The position numbers were made by a program, and so were the translations under genes. DNA of 64,000 bases from CAXWPM01 sp965206125. GTDB lineage: Bacteria > Acidobacteriota > Terriglobia > 20CM-2-55-15. Each line of letters begins with the position of its first letter. The stretch's first letter is position 1. A model generated the notes under the pieces. It did not search any database. It was not told the DNA's origin and saw nothing but the letters and a program-made list of their open reading frames with translations. The DNA lies in contig CBDBIN010000046.1 of assembly GCA_965206125.1 (NCBI GenBank), positions 1 to 64,000 on the forward strand, given 5' to 3'. Shown one piece after another: positions 9,080 to 18,441 of the stretch.

Positions 9080-11724
9080 TGGTCTTCTTCGAGGAGGGAG
9101 GTCCAGTTGGTGACAATGGTGGTCGGTGGGGGATCGAGGCTTGGTCGTCGCAACAGGAGGCGCTGGCCGTCAGGAGTGACTGCGTAATGGTTCCGACTGT
9201 CCGTTAACCCCATGATCTTTGGCTCGATGGCCACCTCAGAGGCACCGATCTGAAGTCCGGAAGAATCGATTTCCATGGCGACACTCATCACGAAATCTCC
9301 TGTCCCGCTGTAGTAGAACAGCCGTCTGCCATCGCGCTGCCACCTCGGGTGAAACCCTTGGGCAGTCGAGATACGTTGTCTGTCCCGTCCACCGGGGAAG
9401 CTCGCGACATGGACTTCATAGTTGCCAGTCTCGGTGGAGTTGTACGCAACCCAACTCCCGTCCGGCGAGAAACGTGCTCCATACTCGATGAACTCGGAAT
9501 CCAACAGGGGCCACGGCTCCTCGTCTCCGGAAACTGGCAGTACCCACACGTCAGTATCGCCATCGGAACTGGTGTGATCGTAAAGAATGAACTGCCCGTC
9601 GGTCGACCAGTGCGTGATTCGGCGGACCCCTACATCCGTTAGTAACTCCGCATCCCCCCCGGCGACGTCCTTCACCCAGATGCCCGGCCGTGCGCTTCGG
9701 TTCGAGCCAAATGCAATCCGACGGCCGTCGTGGGACCAGACTGCATCCCCATCGAAGGATGGGTCCGTCGTAAAGCGTTCAGGAGTGCCCCGTTCCGCGT
9801 CGATCAACCAGATATCCACGTTCCCAGACGACGGGTCCTTGCGGTTCACGGCAATCTGTCGACCGTCCGGCGAGATCGATGGATTCACATACTCGCCCGA
9901 TTGTGGCTGTTGTATCCGGCCCAGTTCGCCTCCCGTGCGATCGAACCAGACCAATTGTCCATCCACACCCGTTCCGGGCCGAAAAACTAATGTCCCGTCC
10001 TGCGAAACGGAGAACGCCGTGTCGTTGAATCGCACCACCTCCGGGGAAACCACCTGCTGGCCGATGACTTGTGGTTCCCCATCCACCGTCAGTTGGATTG
10101 GATCGAAACGTTGCGCCATCAACGCCCCACGCTGGACAAACAGGAGGTAGCCGTCGGAGTACAGGACGGGGGATGTGCTGTCGAATAGGAAGCTTGATTC
10201 CCCGGATTCGAGCGAACCGATGTAGACGGCAGAAGAACCCGCTATATAGAGGAAGTGATCCTCGTCTGGCAGAAAGTCCATGGGGGCTCTTGCAACGGGA
10301 CCCAGTCCGTCACCCACGTCCAACGGCATGACTTCGCCGCCTACAGACCGAGCGCGGTACATTTGACCCTGCTCACGGTCAAAGAACACGATGACGCCAT
10401 CACCGTTCCAAATTCCACGGCCGACGATGCCGTCGTGCACCGTCTGGGGAGACCCCCCGGCAAGGTCGATTGACTGCAACTGCCCCAAAACATTTACACC
10501 CAGTCGGGCGCTGTCCGACGACCAGAAAAGACTGCTGCCGGCACCCTCCGTGCCCGCGAGCGGTTGCGCCTCCACAGAATCCAGAGAACGGACCCATACG
10601 ACAGTAGTACCGTCAGACTGCGGCGCAACGTATGCCAGCCGACTACCGTCCGGCGAGATCCGGGTCGAGAGGGGAGCCGTCTCGGGCGGCAGGGAAAGTG
10701 CAAAGCGAACCGCTTCCTGTTCTCCGGCTGGGGGCTCGACTCTGGTAGTGACGAGGATGAGGACCGCGATCAACAGGATTGTAGTTGCCGCAACCCACGC
10801 AACCCGCTCCCGACCACCGGGCCCGGTTTCAACGGAAACAGTTTCGGACTGGGCTCCAACCTCGCCGACCCACTGGAACTCCCGCATCACGTCCGACGCG
10901 GGCTGCCAGCGGTCATCGGAGTCTTTCGCGAAGCACCGGCGGACGATGTGATCCAGTGTGCGCGGCGTCATTGCGTCAAGCTCCGACATGGATCGCGGCT
11001 CGGAGTTCATGATCGAGCCAATCAGACTCGCCTGACTCGCACCTTCAAACGCCTTCTTCCCGGTCACCATCTCGTACACCACCGCCCCGAACGCGAAGAC
11101 GTCCGTCCGGGCGTCGGCTTCTTTACCTTCCAACTGCTCGGGAGCCATGTACTGGAGCGTGCCAATGATCGTGCCTTCTGCTGTCAGGGGCGCTGAAGGG
11201 TCCTGCGTGGGCATCTGCGAGAGCGGAGAAACCTGCGCGTCGTCGCCCTTCAGCTTTGCCAGTCCAAAGTCGAGCAACTTCACGCCCGCTGACTTGGTGA
11301 CCATGATGTTGCCGGGTTTGAGGTCCCGATGCACCACGCCCTGCCGGTGAGCCTTGTCGAGTGCGTCAGCGATCTGGATGGCGTATTCGAGTGCCTGATC
11401 GAGCGGCAGCCGTCCTTTCTCCAACCGCTGTTGCAGCGTGTCGCCCTCCACTAACTCCATGACGAGGTAGTGCACGCCGTCCTGTTCGCCCACGTCGTAG
11501 AGCGTGCAGATGTGCGGGTGGTTCAGGCTGCTGACGGCCTTGGCTTCGCGCTCGAAGCGTTCCCTGCGTTGAGGGTCGTCTGCGAGGTGTTCGGGAAGGA
11601 CCTTGATGGCTACCGTGCGGTCCAGACGAGTGTCGGTGGCTCGATACACCTCGCCCATACCACCTGCGCCAATCTGCGCCGTGATTTCGTATGGGCCAAG
11701 TCGGGTTCCTTCCGCGAGCGACAC
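9076..11724 (-). CDS. Receptor-type Ser/Thr protein kinase with C-terminal TolB/WD40-like propeller
   Basis: 882 residues and intact. The cytoplasmic kinase domain spans about residues 11-285, with glycine loop IGAGGMGEVY, Lys41, HRDLKPGN at 132-139, DFG at 152-154 and APE at 194-196. One transmembrane helix lies at about 308-327. A ~540-residue periplasmic region shows repeated SPDGSRLAY, SPDGRQIAV and SPDGSWVAY-type blades, typical of a TolB-like beta-propeller. This architecture is common in Acidobacteriota and presumably couples envelope ligand binding to phosphorylation. The start is GTG at 11724. It heads an operon of three paralogues with 4-bp ATGA overlaps, and it is the only one still whole. 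A repeated upstream motif (11735-11802) may regulate it. Confidence 0.92.
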   Translation of the reverse strand: MSLAEGTRLGPYEITAQIGAGGMGEVYRATDTRLDRTVAIKVLPEHLADDPQRRERFEREAKAVSSLNHPHICTLYDVGEQDGVHYLVMELVEGDTLQQRLEKGRLPLDQALEYAIQIADALDKAHRQGVVHRDLKPGNIMVTKSAGVKLLDFGLAKLKGDDAQVSPLSQMPTQDPSAPLTAEGTIIGTLQYMAPEQLEGKEADARTDVFAFGAVVYEMVTGKKAFEGASQASLIGSIMNSEPRSMSELDAMTPRTLDHIVRRCFAKDSDDRWQPASDVMREFQWVGEVGAQSETVSVETGPGGRERVAWVAATTILLIAVLILVTTRVEPPAGEQEAVRFALSLPPETAPLSTRISPDGSRLAYVAPQSDGTTVVWVRSLDSVEAQPLAGTEGAGSSLFWSSDSARLGVNVLGQLQSIDLAGGSPQTVHDGIVGRGIWNGDGVIVFFDREQGQMYRARSVGGEVMPLDVGDGLGPVARAPMDFLPDEDHFLYIAGSSAVYIGSLESGESSFLFDSTSPVLYSDGYLLFVQRGALMAQRFDPIQLTVDGEPQVIGQQVVSPEVVRFNDTAFSVSQDGTLVFRPGTGVDGQLVWFDRTGGELGRIQQPQSGEYVNPSISPDGRQIAVNRKDPSSGNVDIWLIDAERGTPERFTTDPSFDGDAVWSHDGRRIAFGSNRSARPGIWVKDVAGGDAELLTDVGVRRITHWSTDGQFILYDHTSSDGDTDVWVLPVSGDEEPWPLLDSEFIEYGARFSPDGSWVAYNSTETGNYEVHVASFPGGRDRQRISTAQGFHPRWQRDGRRLFYYSGTGDFVMSVAMEIDSSGLQIGASEVAIEPKIMGLTDSRNHYAVTPDGQRLLLRRPSLDPPPTTIVTNWTSLLEEDQ

Positions 11725-11734
11725 ACCGCACCCC

Positions 11735-11802
11735 GTTATGTTTTGAGCTATTCCCGTAGAGCAGGGTAAGTATTGCGGAAGGAAGGGTTGGGGTCAATGA
11801 AG
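11735..11802 (-). promoter_or_regulatory. Conserved upstream motif A (kinase operon)
   Basis: Over 47 bases from 11736 this stretch matches the sequence starting at 51542, upstream of the dodecin gene, at about 36 positions. Both include TTGAGCTA, a CYGTAGA core and a GGTAARTAYTRCG block. In each case the motif lies just upstream of a minus-strand gene in the same orientation. In copy B the block reads ACTACGTAAGG, resembling the TACGTAGTA-type half-palindromes bound by LuxR/NarL-class regulators. That regulator class is inference; the sequence similarity is direct. The rest of the 322-bp gap (11725-12046) shows nothing else. Confidence 0.4.
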
Positions 11803-12046
11803 GACAGTTGTCGAGAAAACCACGGGAACAATCAGGATACAACGGCGGCCATGAATCATTCGGATTCATCGTACAATCGGCTGGGATGTTGCAGGCCCGC
11901 CGGTTTGAGGTGAGCCGAAACCAGGCTCGGCTGCTACCCCTGAGTTACCCCGAAGGCCAGATGCAGGCTCATATGACCCGATAAGAACACATCTAAATGA
12001 TTTTATTAGAACATATTAGACAGCGCGGCCAGATCCGATCCATCCA

Positions 12047-13201
12047 GTGACAACAGATCAGTTTCTCATCGTCGCGGGCGAGGCCTCGGGCGATATGTAC
12101 GGCGCCGAGGTAGCTCGGGCACTCGGGAAGCGTTTCAAGAACCCCCGGCTGTTCGGAGTGGGCGGCGACCGGATGCGGACCGCGGGCGTCGACCTCGTGG
12201 CCGACATACGGCAGACGGCTGTCGTCGGCCCCTTCGAAGCGATCGGCTACTTCGGAACGCTGTACAGGATCTTCCGTCGCCTCGCCATGCGCATCGAACA
12301 GGATCCACCGACTGCGGTCGTACTTATCGACTTTCCGGATTTCAACATGCGGCTCGCCGGCAGAGCGAAGGCGGCCGGAATCCCCGTCATCTACTACATC
12401 AGTCCGCAGGTGTGGGCATGGCGCCGCGGCCGGGTGCGGCAGCTTCGGGACCTGGTGGACAAGATGCTCGTGATCCTTCCTTTCGAGGAGGAGATCTACC
12501 GCGACGCCGGGGTGGATGTCGAGTTCGTCGGTCACCCGCTGGTCGACATGGTGCGGCCACAGATGAAAAAGGGCGTCTTCCTCGCCAAGTACCGGCTCGA
12601 CGCGTCCCGTCCCCTGGTCGCTCTGCTGCCCGGCAGCCGAAAGAAAGAACTGCGCTATATCCTGCCGACACTCGTACTCGGGGTCGACCGTATCCTCGAA
12701 AGAAAGCCGGAAACCCAATTCGTCCTTCCGGTAGCCTCCGGTCTCTCGGAAGATTTCGTCCGCCGATTCATCGGGAACCGCCCCATCAAGTTGACCAACG
12801 GCGACACCTACGACGCGATACGGTATGCGCGCGCCGCCATTGTGGCCAGCGGTACAGCGACGCTGGAGACGGCGCTACTGGGGACCCCAGAGCTTATTGT
12901 CTACCGCATCGGCCGGGCGACGTGGTTGCTGGGCAAGCTGCTGTTGCGTATCCGCATGTTCGGGCTGGTCAACATTATCCTCGGCGAGGAAGTCGTTCCG
13001 GAGCTTTACCAGGAGAGAATGACGCCGGACAACATCGCGGACCTCACGATCAAACTAATCGACGATGTGTGGACGCAGTCCCAGATCCGGGGAAACTACG
13101 AGAGGCTCAGGCGACAGCTAGGAGGCGGCGACGTCGCCGTGAAGGTAGCCGACGCCGTCTATCGCACGGTTAACTCGTCACGCCAACGAAAGAAAGGATG
13201 A
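12047..13201 (+). CDS. lpxB: Lipid-A-disaccharide synthase
   Basis: 384 residues, normal for LpxB (GT19). It joins 2,3-diacylglucosamine-1-phosphate to UDP-diacylglucosamine, forming the disaccharide core of lipid A at the inner membrane. Diagnostic segments: VAGEASGDMYGAEVARAL at the N-terminus, YYISPQVWAWRRGRVRQLRD in the middle and LLPGSRKKELRYILP for UDP-sugar binding. The GTG at 12047 is used; no better start is in range. The 3' end overlaps the anti-sigma gene on the other strand by about 32 bp. The gene shows that the organism makes an LPS-bearing outer membrane. Confidence 0.95.
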   Translation: MTTDQFLIVAGEASGDMYGAEVARALGKRFKNPRLFGVGGDRMRTAGVDLVADIRQTAVVGPFEAIGYFGTLYRIFRRLAMRIEQDPPTAVVLIDFPDFNMRLAGRAKAAGIPVIYYISPQVWAWRRGRVRQLRDLVDKMLVILPFEEEIYRDAGVDVEFVGHPLVDMVRPQMKKGVFLAKYRLDASRPLVALLPGSRKKELRYILPTLVLGVDRILERKPETQFVLPVASGLSEDFVRRFIGNRPIKLTNGDTYDAIRYARAAIVASGTATLETALLGTPELIVYRIGRATWLLGKLLLRIRMFGLVNIILGEEVVPELYQERMTPDNIADLTIKLIDDVWTQSQIRGNYERLRRQLGGGDVAVKVADAVYRTVNSSRQRKKG

Positions 13202-13883
13202 TCCGCGAATGCACCGGGCGGCCGAAAAGGGTCGCCGGCTTGAACTCCGAGTAGAACAGCATCTCTCTCAGCCAGCGGTCGACTTTCGGATCGTCCGGGC
13301 CCGAGAGGATGACGTAATGGATTACCCGCCCGTTCTCGCCGACCTCAGTCTCTACGGTCAACGGCTGGTTCAGGACGGGCTGATTGTCCATGAAGCGTCT
13401 CATCGTGGGTTCGCCTGCCCGCACACGCTTGTACAGGTAACCCGGCGGGTCGTGCAAACGATCGGAAGCCGCCATAACCTCCGGAGTCGAGAAACTGCCC
13501 AGCAGAACGACAAAGAACAACATGGTCGTCGAAATGCCGGCGATCGCCGGCAGCGCGATCGGCTTCAGCAGGTTTTCAAAGACGGCCTCCACCCAGGCTG
13601 CCGGGTTGGCGTTGCGTAGACGAGAAAGCCGTACTCGTGTCTTCAGGACGAGGTCGCCCGGCACTTCGGGCTTCACGGCGGACAGCATCAGGTTCTTGAC
13701 CGACCGGTACGCCTGCAGTTGACGCTGGCAGGCTTCACAGACTACGAGGTGGGATTCCAGCAACTCGATCTCTTCGGGCGAGGCCATCGAGTCGATAAAC
13801 GAACTCATGACCTGCTGGGCCGCCCCGCAAGCGACCTCGGCCCGCCGGCCGGAAACCTTGAGTTGTGACATCAGGCGTCTCAT
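13170..13883 (-). CDS. Zinc-finger anti-sigma factor (ZAS type), membrane-anchored
   Basis: The cytoplasmic N-terminus has a ZAS motif, SHLVVCEACQRQL (His-x3-Cys-x2-Cys) with an upstream Cys in VACGAAQ, followed by one transmembrane helix (LPAIAGISTTMLFFVVLLGS). A ~90-residue C-terminal periplasmic domain (ENGRVIHYVILSGPDDP) resembles TonB-like sensor regions. It sits directly after an ECF sigma gene, so it most likely binds and silences that sigma factor until an envelope signal arrives. The start is uncertain: ATG 13883 follows AGAGGA, but GTG 13919 and several ATGs between are possible. The stop overlaps the convergent lpxB end. Confidence 0.82.
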   Translation of the reverse strand: MRRLMSQLKVSGRRAEVACGAAQQVMSSFIDSMASPEEIELLESHLVVCEACQRQLQAYRSVKNLMLSAVKPEVPGDLVLKTRVRLSRLRNANPAAWVEAVFENLLKPIALPAIAGISTTMLFFVVLLGSFSTPEVMAASDRLHDPPGYLYKRVRAGEPTMRRFMDNQPVLNQPLTVETEVGENGRVIHYVILSGPDDPKVDRWLREMLFYSEFKPATLFGRPVHSRIILSFVGVTS

Positions 13884-13929
13884 CATTCCTCTCATCGCTC
13901 TCATCCTGCTCTCACCCACGACAGTAGGT

Positions 13930-14577
13930 TCATCCTCCGATCCGTTGAACCGACAGGTACCTCATCAGCGCCTTCTTGAGATCGGCCCGCGCCCGGGCCA
14001 GTCGCGATTTGACCGTGCCCATCGAAACGTCGAGAATTTCCACGATTTCGTTGTACGAAAATCCCTGGATGTCCCGGAGCACGATGATCGAACGGTGCTC
14101 GTTGCTGAGTTTAGAAAGGGCCTGTTCGATGGCCTGCTCGCGCTCCCGGTTCTCGAGCGCATCTTCCGGCGTCGGACCATCGTCGATCACCTGCACCGGC
14201 ATCGATCGGCCACTGCCGTTGTTGCTGTCATCGTCGAGCGATACGGTCGCATGGCGGTGCCGGCGCCGCGACCACCGCAGCCGGTTCAGGATCTCGGAGA
14301 AGGCGATCCTGAAAATCCAGGTTTTGAGGGCCGACTGTCCCCGGAACCGCCCGATGTTGCGGAAGATCTTCACAAACGTATCCTGCGTCACGTCGGCCGC
14401 TTCGCCCGGATCCCCGAGCATCCGACACGCCACGTGGTAAATCGAGGAGTGAAAGGTCCGCACCAATTCGTCGTACGCCGCGTCTTCGTTCGCCCTCAGG
14501 CGCATCACGAACAGGGTCTCTTCCGATGAGAGCCCGACGGCGGATTCCAGATCCGAATACGATATCTCTGTGCGCAT
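13930..14577 (-). CDS. ECF-type RNA polymerase sigma factor (RpoE-like)
   Basis: 215 residues with sigma-70 region 2 (YDELVRTFHSSIYHVACRML, DVTQDTFVKIFRNIGRFRG, LKTWIFRIAFSEILNRLRW) and region 4 (LSNEHRSIIVLRDIQGFSYN, VSMGTVKSRLARARADLKKA), joined by an acidic linker. It directs RNA polymerase to stress or envelope genes. The anti-sigma gene follows within about 50 bp, the usual layout for a self-regulated pair. It is not divergent from any target, so its regulon cannot be read from here. Confidence 0.93.
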   Translation of the reverse strand: MRTEISYSDLESAVGLSSEETLFVMRLRANEDAAYDELVRTFHSSIYHVACRMLGDPGEAADVTQDTFVKIFRNIGRFRGQSALKTWIFRIAFSEILNRLRWSRRRHRHATVSLDDDSNNGSGRSMPVQVIDDGPTPEDALENREREQAIEQALSKLSNEHRSIIVLRDIQGFSYNEIVEILDVSMGTVKSRLARARADLKKALMRYLSVQRIGG

Positions 14578-14660
14578 TTACGTGCGGCCGCTGCGACAGT
14601 TAACGCGAGAAGCCAATATAGAGCAGGGCTTTCCCAAATTATACCCCACTAGGTCGTGAC

Positions 14661-16085
14661 TCAAGAGACACCATCGGCAAGGAAATGTTCCACAAAATCG
14701 GCACCCGACTCGAGGATGGCCGCAACCGCCGCGCCGGTTGGCGCCTCGCAATAGACCCGGAGGACAGGTTCGGTACCGGACCGACGAAACAGAATCCAGC
14801 TGTCGGAGTCCAGGAGAAACTTCATACCATCCAGTGTCCTCACATCCGTCACGCGCGAACCGGCAAACCGATCGGGCGGCTCCACCTCCAGGCGCTCGAT
14901 CAGCCGCGCGGCGGCCTCGATCGGAACCTCGAGGTCGCGGCGATCGTAATGGAACTCCCCAAACTCGTCCCACATTTCCCGGATCAGACCCCCGAGCGGC
15001 CTGCCTGCAGCTGCCAAAAGGTCCAGGATCAAGAGTCCGACGAAGATCCCGTCACGCTCCGGCATGTGGCGGGACAGACCGACTCCGCCGCTCTCTTCGC
15101 CTCCGATCAGAACGGTATGATCCAGCATGAGGGCTGCAATGTTCTTGAACCCGATTGGAGTTTCATGGACCGCCAATCCGAGAGCGGCGGCAACGCGCCC
15201 GACGAGCAGGCTCTGCGAAAACGTATGCGCGACGTCACCGCGCCAGCCGCGACGTCGGTAGACATGCAGTAGAAGAAGGGGCAACACCTCCAGCGTGCTG
15301 ACAAACCGGCCTGTTTCATCGACGACTCCCAACCGGTCCCCGTCGCCGTCGGTGGCAAGTCCAACCGCCGCGCCTTCGGCGACGACCGCCTCTCCCAACG
15401 GCTTCAACTGCGGCATCATCGGCTCCGGGTGGACACCGCCGAAATACGGGTCGGGTTCGGCCCGGATCGTCCGCACGGTGCAGGAGGTCGATGCGAACAA
15501 CTCCTCGAGAAGCCGGCCGCTGCTTCCGTGCATCGGGTCGGCGACGATCCGCATCCCCGACGCCGAGATCGCCTCCCAGTCCACGAGCGATCGCAGATGC
15601 TCGGCATATGCAGAACTCGGACCCACGGTTTCGATACGCTCCGTCCCCCGGCAGACGGATGTCGCACCGATCCGTGCCTCGATGTCAGTAGTGATCTGGG
15701 GCGTTGCGCTACCACCGAATGCGGCTTTGACCTTGAATCCGTTGAAGGACGCCGGGTTGTGACTGGCCGTGATCACGACTCCACCGGCCAGACCCCGCCG
15801 CCGAACCTCGAACGACACGTACGGCGTCGGATACGGCCGGTCCATCAGCTGGACTCGAAAGCCGTTGCCGGCGAAGACCTCGGCGGTTGCCCGCGCGAAC
15901 CGATCCGACAGAAACCGCACATCGTAACCGATAAGGACCGCGCGTCCAGCTTCGGGCGTCGACGCGGCCATCTGATCGGCTGTAGCCTGCGCGACCACGC
16001 GCACGTTCGCGAACGTAAAGTCGTCGGCAATGATCCCACGCCAACCGTCGGTGCCGAACCGTATCGGATACCCTTCGGAACTCAT
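14661..16085 (-). CDS. Phosphoglucomutase/phosphomannomutase family protein
   Basis: 474 residues of the alpha-D-phosphohexomutase family, interconverting hexose 6- and 1-phosphates. All four active-site loops are present: phosphoserine loop TASHNPASFNG (Ser108), metal loop DGDGDRLG, sugar-binding loop GGEESGGVG and phosphate-binding loop RRSGTEPVLRVY. I chose ATG 16085 (MSSEGYPIRFGTDGWRG) because the family starts just before FGTDGWRG; upstream in-frame residues look non-coding. A nucleotidyltransferase lies 52 bp upstream on the same strand, so the two probably turn a hexose 6-phosphate into an activated sugar. Glucose versus mannose specificity cannot be read. Confidence 0.92.
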   Translation of the reverse strand: MSSEGYPIRFGTDGWRGIIADDFTFANVRVVAQATADQMAASTPEAGRAVLIGYDVRFLSDRFARATAEVFAGNGFRVQLMDRPYPTPYVSFEVRRRGLAGGVVITASHNPASFNGFKVKAAFGGSATPQITTDIEARIGATSVCRGTERIETVGPSSAYAEHLRSLVDWEAISASGMRIVADPMHGSSGRLLEELFASTSCTVRTIRAEPDPYFGGVHPEPMMPQLKPLGEAVVAEGAAVGLATDGDGDRLGVVDETGRFVSTLEVLPLLLLHVYRRRGWRGDVAHTFSQSLLVGRVAAALGLAVHETPIGFKNIAALMLDHTVLIGGEESGGVGLSRHMPERDGIFVGLLILDLLAAAGRPLGGLIREMWDEFGEFHYDRRDLEVPIEAAARLIERLEVEPPDRFAGSRVTDVRTLDGMKFLLDSDSWILFRRSGTEPVLRVYCEAPTGAAVAAILESGADFVEHFLADGVS

Positions 16086-16137
16086 GCGACGTGGTGGCGG
16101 CCGAGATTTGACCGGCTGTGGTGGCACCCTCGCGAAT

Positions 16138-17172
16138 TCATAAGGACGAATAGTCCGCCACGACGGACTTCCCGCCGAGTACGGTGCCGGGGTGCAGGAT
16201 AGCGGAGCGGCCAATGTAGCATCCCCGCGCGATCAGGCTTCCCGAAATCCGCGCGTCGGCGTCGATCGTGTTGGTGGACCAGATGACCGAGTCAATGATG
16301 TGGGCGCCGGCGTCGATCTTGCAGTTGGATCCGATGACCGACGATTCGATGCGGACGCCCTCGCGTATCACAACGTCGGGACCGATGATCGAAACGTCGT
16401 CGACAAACGCTCCGGCCGGTAGCGACCCGGAGGCCAGATAAGGAGGCGGCACATCCGGAGAGGTGTATTTCCCGTTCAGGATGTCACGATGAACCTCGAG
16501 GTACTTCGCGGGAGTTCCAATGTCGATCCAGTAGCAGTCGGACACGACTCCGGTCAGGCGTTCGCCGCTCGCAAGCAACGCGGGGAACAACTCGCGCTCG
16601 AACGAAAACGGCTGGCCTTTGGGAATGCGCTCGAGCACGGACGGTTCGAGGATGTAGGTACCGGCGTTGATCGTATTGCAGGTGACCTCATCTGCGCCGG
16701 GCTTTTCCAGGAATCGCTCGATCCGGCCGGAATCGTCGGTTTCGACGAGACCGTAGGCAGTCGGGTCCTCCACGGGCGTGAGAACGATCGTCGCTACCGC
16801 GCCGGTGGCCCGATGCGTCTCGATGATCGACCCGAGGTCGAGCGAAGTCAAAACGTCGCCGTTGAAGACCACGAGCGGGCTGTCGATCCACTCTTCGGCG
16901 TTCTTGACCGCTCCAGCAGTGCCAAGCGGTGTTCCTTCCACTGCATAGCGGATCAACACGTCGAAGTCGGCCCCGTCCTTGAGCAGATCCTCGATCTTTC
17001 TCGGCTGGTAGGAAAGACTCAGGATGATCTCTTCGATCCCGATACTCTTCATCAGGTCGAGCTGGTACAGCAGAAACGGCCTGTTGGCCACCGGCACGAC
17101 CGGCTTCGGCATGTTCAGGGTCAAGGGTCGAAGCCGCGTCCCCTTCCCCCCGGCAAGAATCAGTCCTTTCAT
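16138..17172 (-). CDS. Sugar-phosphate nucleotidyltransferase with hexapeptide-repeat C-terminus
   Basis: 344 residues. The N-terminal nucleotidyltransferase fold has the signature LAGGKGTRLRPLT (residues 6-18) and PKPVVPVANRPFLLYQLD. The C-terminal third shows left-handed beta-helix repeats (VIREGVRIESSVIGSNCKID). It would make an NDP-sugar (GDP-mannose or NDP-glucose type) from the 1-phosphate supplied by the downstream mutase. The start is ATG 17172, directly before KGLILAGG. The product best resembles mannose-1-phosphate guanylyltransferases of non-proteobacterial phyla, but the base specificity is not certain. Confidence 0.88.
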   Translation of the reverse strand: MKGLILAGGKGTRLRPLTLNMPKPVVPVANRPFLLYQLDLMKSIGIEEIILSLSYQPRKIEDLLKDGADFDVLIRYAVEGTPLGTAGAVKNAEEWIDSPLVVFNGDVLTSLDLGSIIETHRATGAVATIVLTPVEDPTAYGLVETDDSGRIERFLEKPGADEVTCNTINAGTYILEPSVLERIPKGQPFSFERELFPALLASGERLTGVVSDCYWIDIGTPAKYLEVHRDILNGKYTSPDVPPPYLASGSLPAGAFVDDVSIIGPDVVIREGVRIESSVIGSNCKIDAGAHIIDSVIWSTNTIDADARISGSLIARGCYIGRSAILHPGTVLGGKSVVADYSSL

Positions 17173-17297
17173 TGACGAGCGTTCATGATATCGCACACAG
17201 CTAGACCGCCGAACAAACCCGACGCGCAGGGCTGCCGCCCAACCGACTCAACCGTAACGCGTTCCGCGGAAAATCTGCTAGACTCATTTTCCAGGTC

Positions 17298-17894
17298 ATG
17301 AACCTCCCAAACTCAGTAACACTGTCGCGGATTTTCCTCGTCCCGGTGCTCGTGACGTTACTGCTGACCAAGTACAGCATGGAGATCGCCGCGCTGGTGT
17401 TTCTGGCGGCCTCGATGACCGATTTCCTGGATGGATACCTGGCGCGGTCGCGCAACGAAGTCACGACGCTCGGAACGCTGCTCGACCCGGTCGCGGACAA
17501 GTTGCTCATCTCCGCGGCGTTCATTTCGCTCGTTCAGCTCCAGATAGTCGCGGCTTGGATGGTTGTCGTCATCGTGGGGCGGGAGTTCGCGGTAACAGGC
17601 CTTCGGAGCATCGCCGCATCCCAGGGCTTTACGATCGAAGCGTCCGACCTGGGCAAGCTCAAGATGGGCGCCCAGGTCGTAGCGATTACCCTTCTCATCC
17701 TGTCGACCCAGTATCCCGTGTTTGCGACCCCCGGACAAGTCATGCTGTGGGCGGTCGTTCTGTTCGCGATACTGTCCGCCGTGGACTACTTCCGCACCTT
17801 CTGGTCGAAGATCGACTCCCGCTTCAAAGCTGAGGAGCGCAGCCGCGACACAGTCGTCAAGAAGCCGCAGCGCCCCCATGCTCCGACTCAGTAG
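17298..17894 (+). CDS. pgsA: CDP-diacylglycerol-glycerol-3-phosphate 3-phosphatidyltransferase
   Basis: 198 residues, integral membrane. It carries the CDP-alcohol phosphatidyltransferase motif D-x2-D-G-x2-A-R-x8-G-x3-D-x3-D as DFLDGYLARSRNEVTT followed by LGTLLDPVADKL. It commits CDP-diacylglycerol to phosphatidylglycerol synthesis, and PG in turn is the acyl donor for Lgt encoded two genes downstream. At least four hydrophobic segments are visible. The start ATG 17298 gives MNLPNSVTLSRIFLVP, the usual PgsA beginning. The last 17 bp overlap the next gene. Confidence 0.93.
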   Translation: MNLPNSVTLSRIFLVPVLVTLLLTKYSMEIAALVFLAASMTDFLDGYLARSRNEVTTLGTLLDPVADKLLISAAFISLVQLQIVAAWMVVVIVGREFAVTGLRSIAASQGFTIEASDLGKLKMGAQVVAITLLILSTQYPVFATPGQVMLWAVVLFAILSAVDYFRTFWSKIDSRFKAEERSRDTVVKKPQRPHAPTQ

Positions 17895-18441
17895 CTTCGA
17901 AGAACGCCTGCTCCTCAAGATCGCCCGCCGATCCGTCGAGGGCTACCTTTCGAAGGCCACACCCGATCCAATCGAGGTCCCCGAAGGACCACTCCGCGAA
18001 CCCTACGGTGTTTTCGTCTCAATCCATAAGGGCGACCAACTTCGCGGATGCATCGGGCGAATTCAACCGACGGAGGCGCTATCTCGTACCGCCAGCGAGT
18101 GCGCGGTCTCTGCCGCCGTCGGGGATCCCCGCTTCCTGCCCGTCGGACCCGCAGAACTCGCCGAGTTGAAGTTCGAGATATCGGTCGTGTCACCCCCTGA
18201 GCGTATCGCCGAGGACGGCGAGATCGAAATCGGGCGGCACGGGCTGCTGATCGAACGCGGCGATCGCCACGGGCTCCTCCTGCCACAGGTGGCGACGCAA
18301 CAAGGCTGGGACCGCTCCGAGTTCCTCCGCCAGACGGCAATCAAGGCCGGGCTGGAGCCTGATGCCTGGAAGTCCGACGCCGCTATTTTCAGGTTCGAGG
18401 CCCTGGTCTTCGAAGAGGCCGCCGAAGAGGATAGCCGTTGA
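17878..18441 (+). CDS. AMMECR1-domain protein (AmmeMemoRadiSam system protein A)
   Basis: 187 residues matching the AMMECR1 fold: EGPLREPYGVFVSIHKGDQL, then the signature RGCIGRIQPTEALSRTASEC, DPRFLPVGPAELAELKFEIS and a C-terminal domain with GLLLPQVATQQGWDRSEFL. The family is conserved from bacteria to humans, has a putative nucleic-acid or tRNA-modification link, and often travels with Memo and radical-SAM partners; neither partner is here. The ATG at 17878 lies inside the pgsA 3' end. Its TGA overlaps the lgt start by one base, so the three genes form one transcription unit. Confidence 0.88.
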   Translation: MLRLSSFEERLLLKIARRSVEGYLSKATPDPIEVPEGPLREPYGVFVSIHKGDQLRGCIGRIQPTEALSRTASECAVSAAVGDPRFLPVGPAELAELKFEISVVSPPERIAEDGEIEIGRHGLLIERGDRHGLLLPQVATQQGWDRSEFLRQTAIKAGLEPDAWKSDAAIFRFEALVFEEAAEEDSR

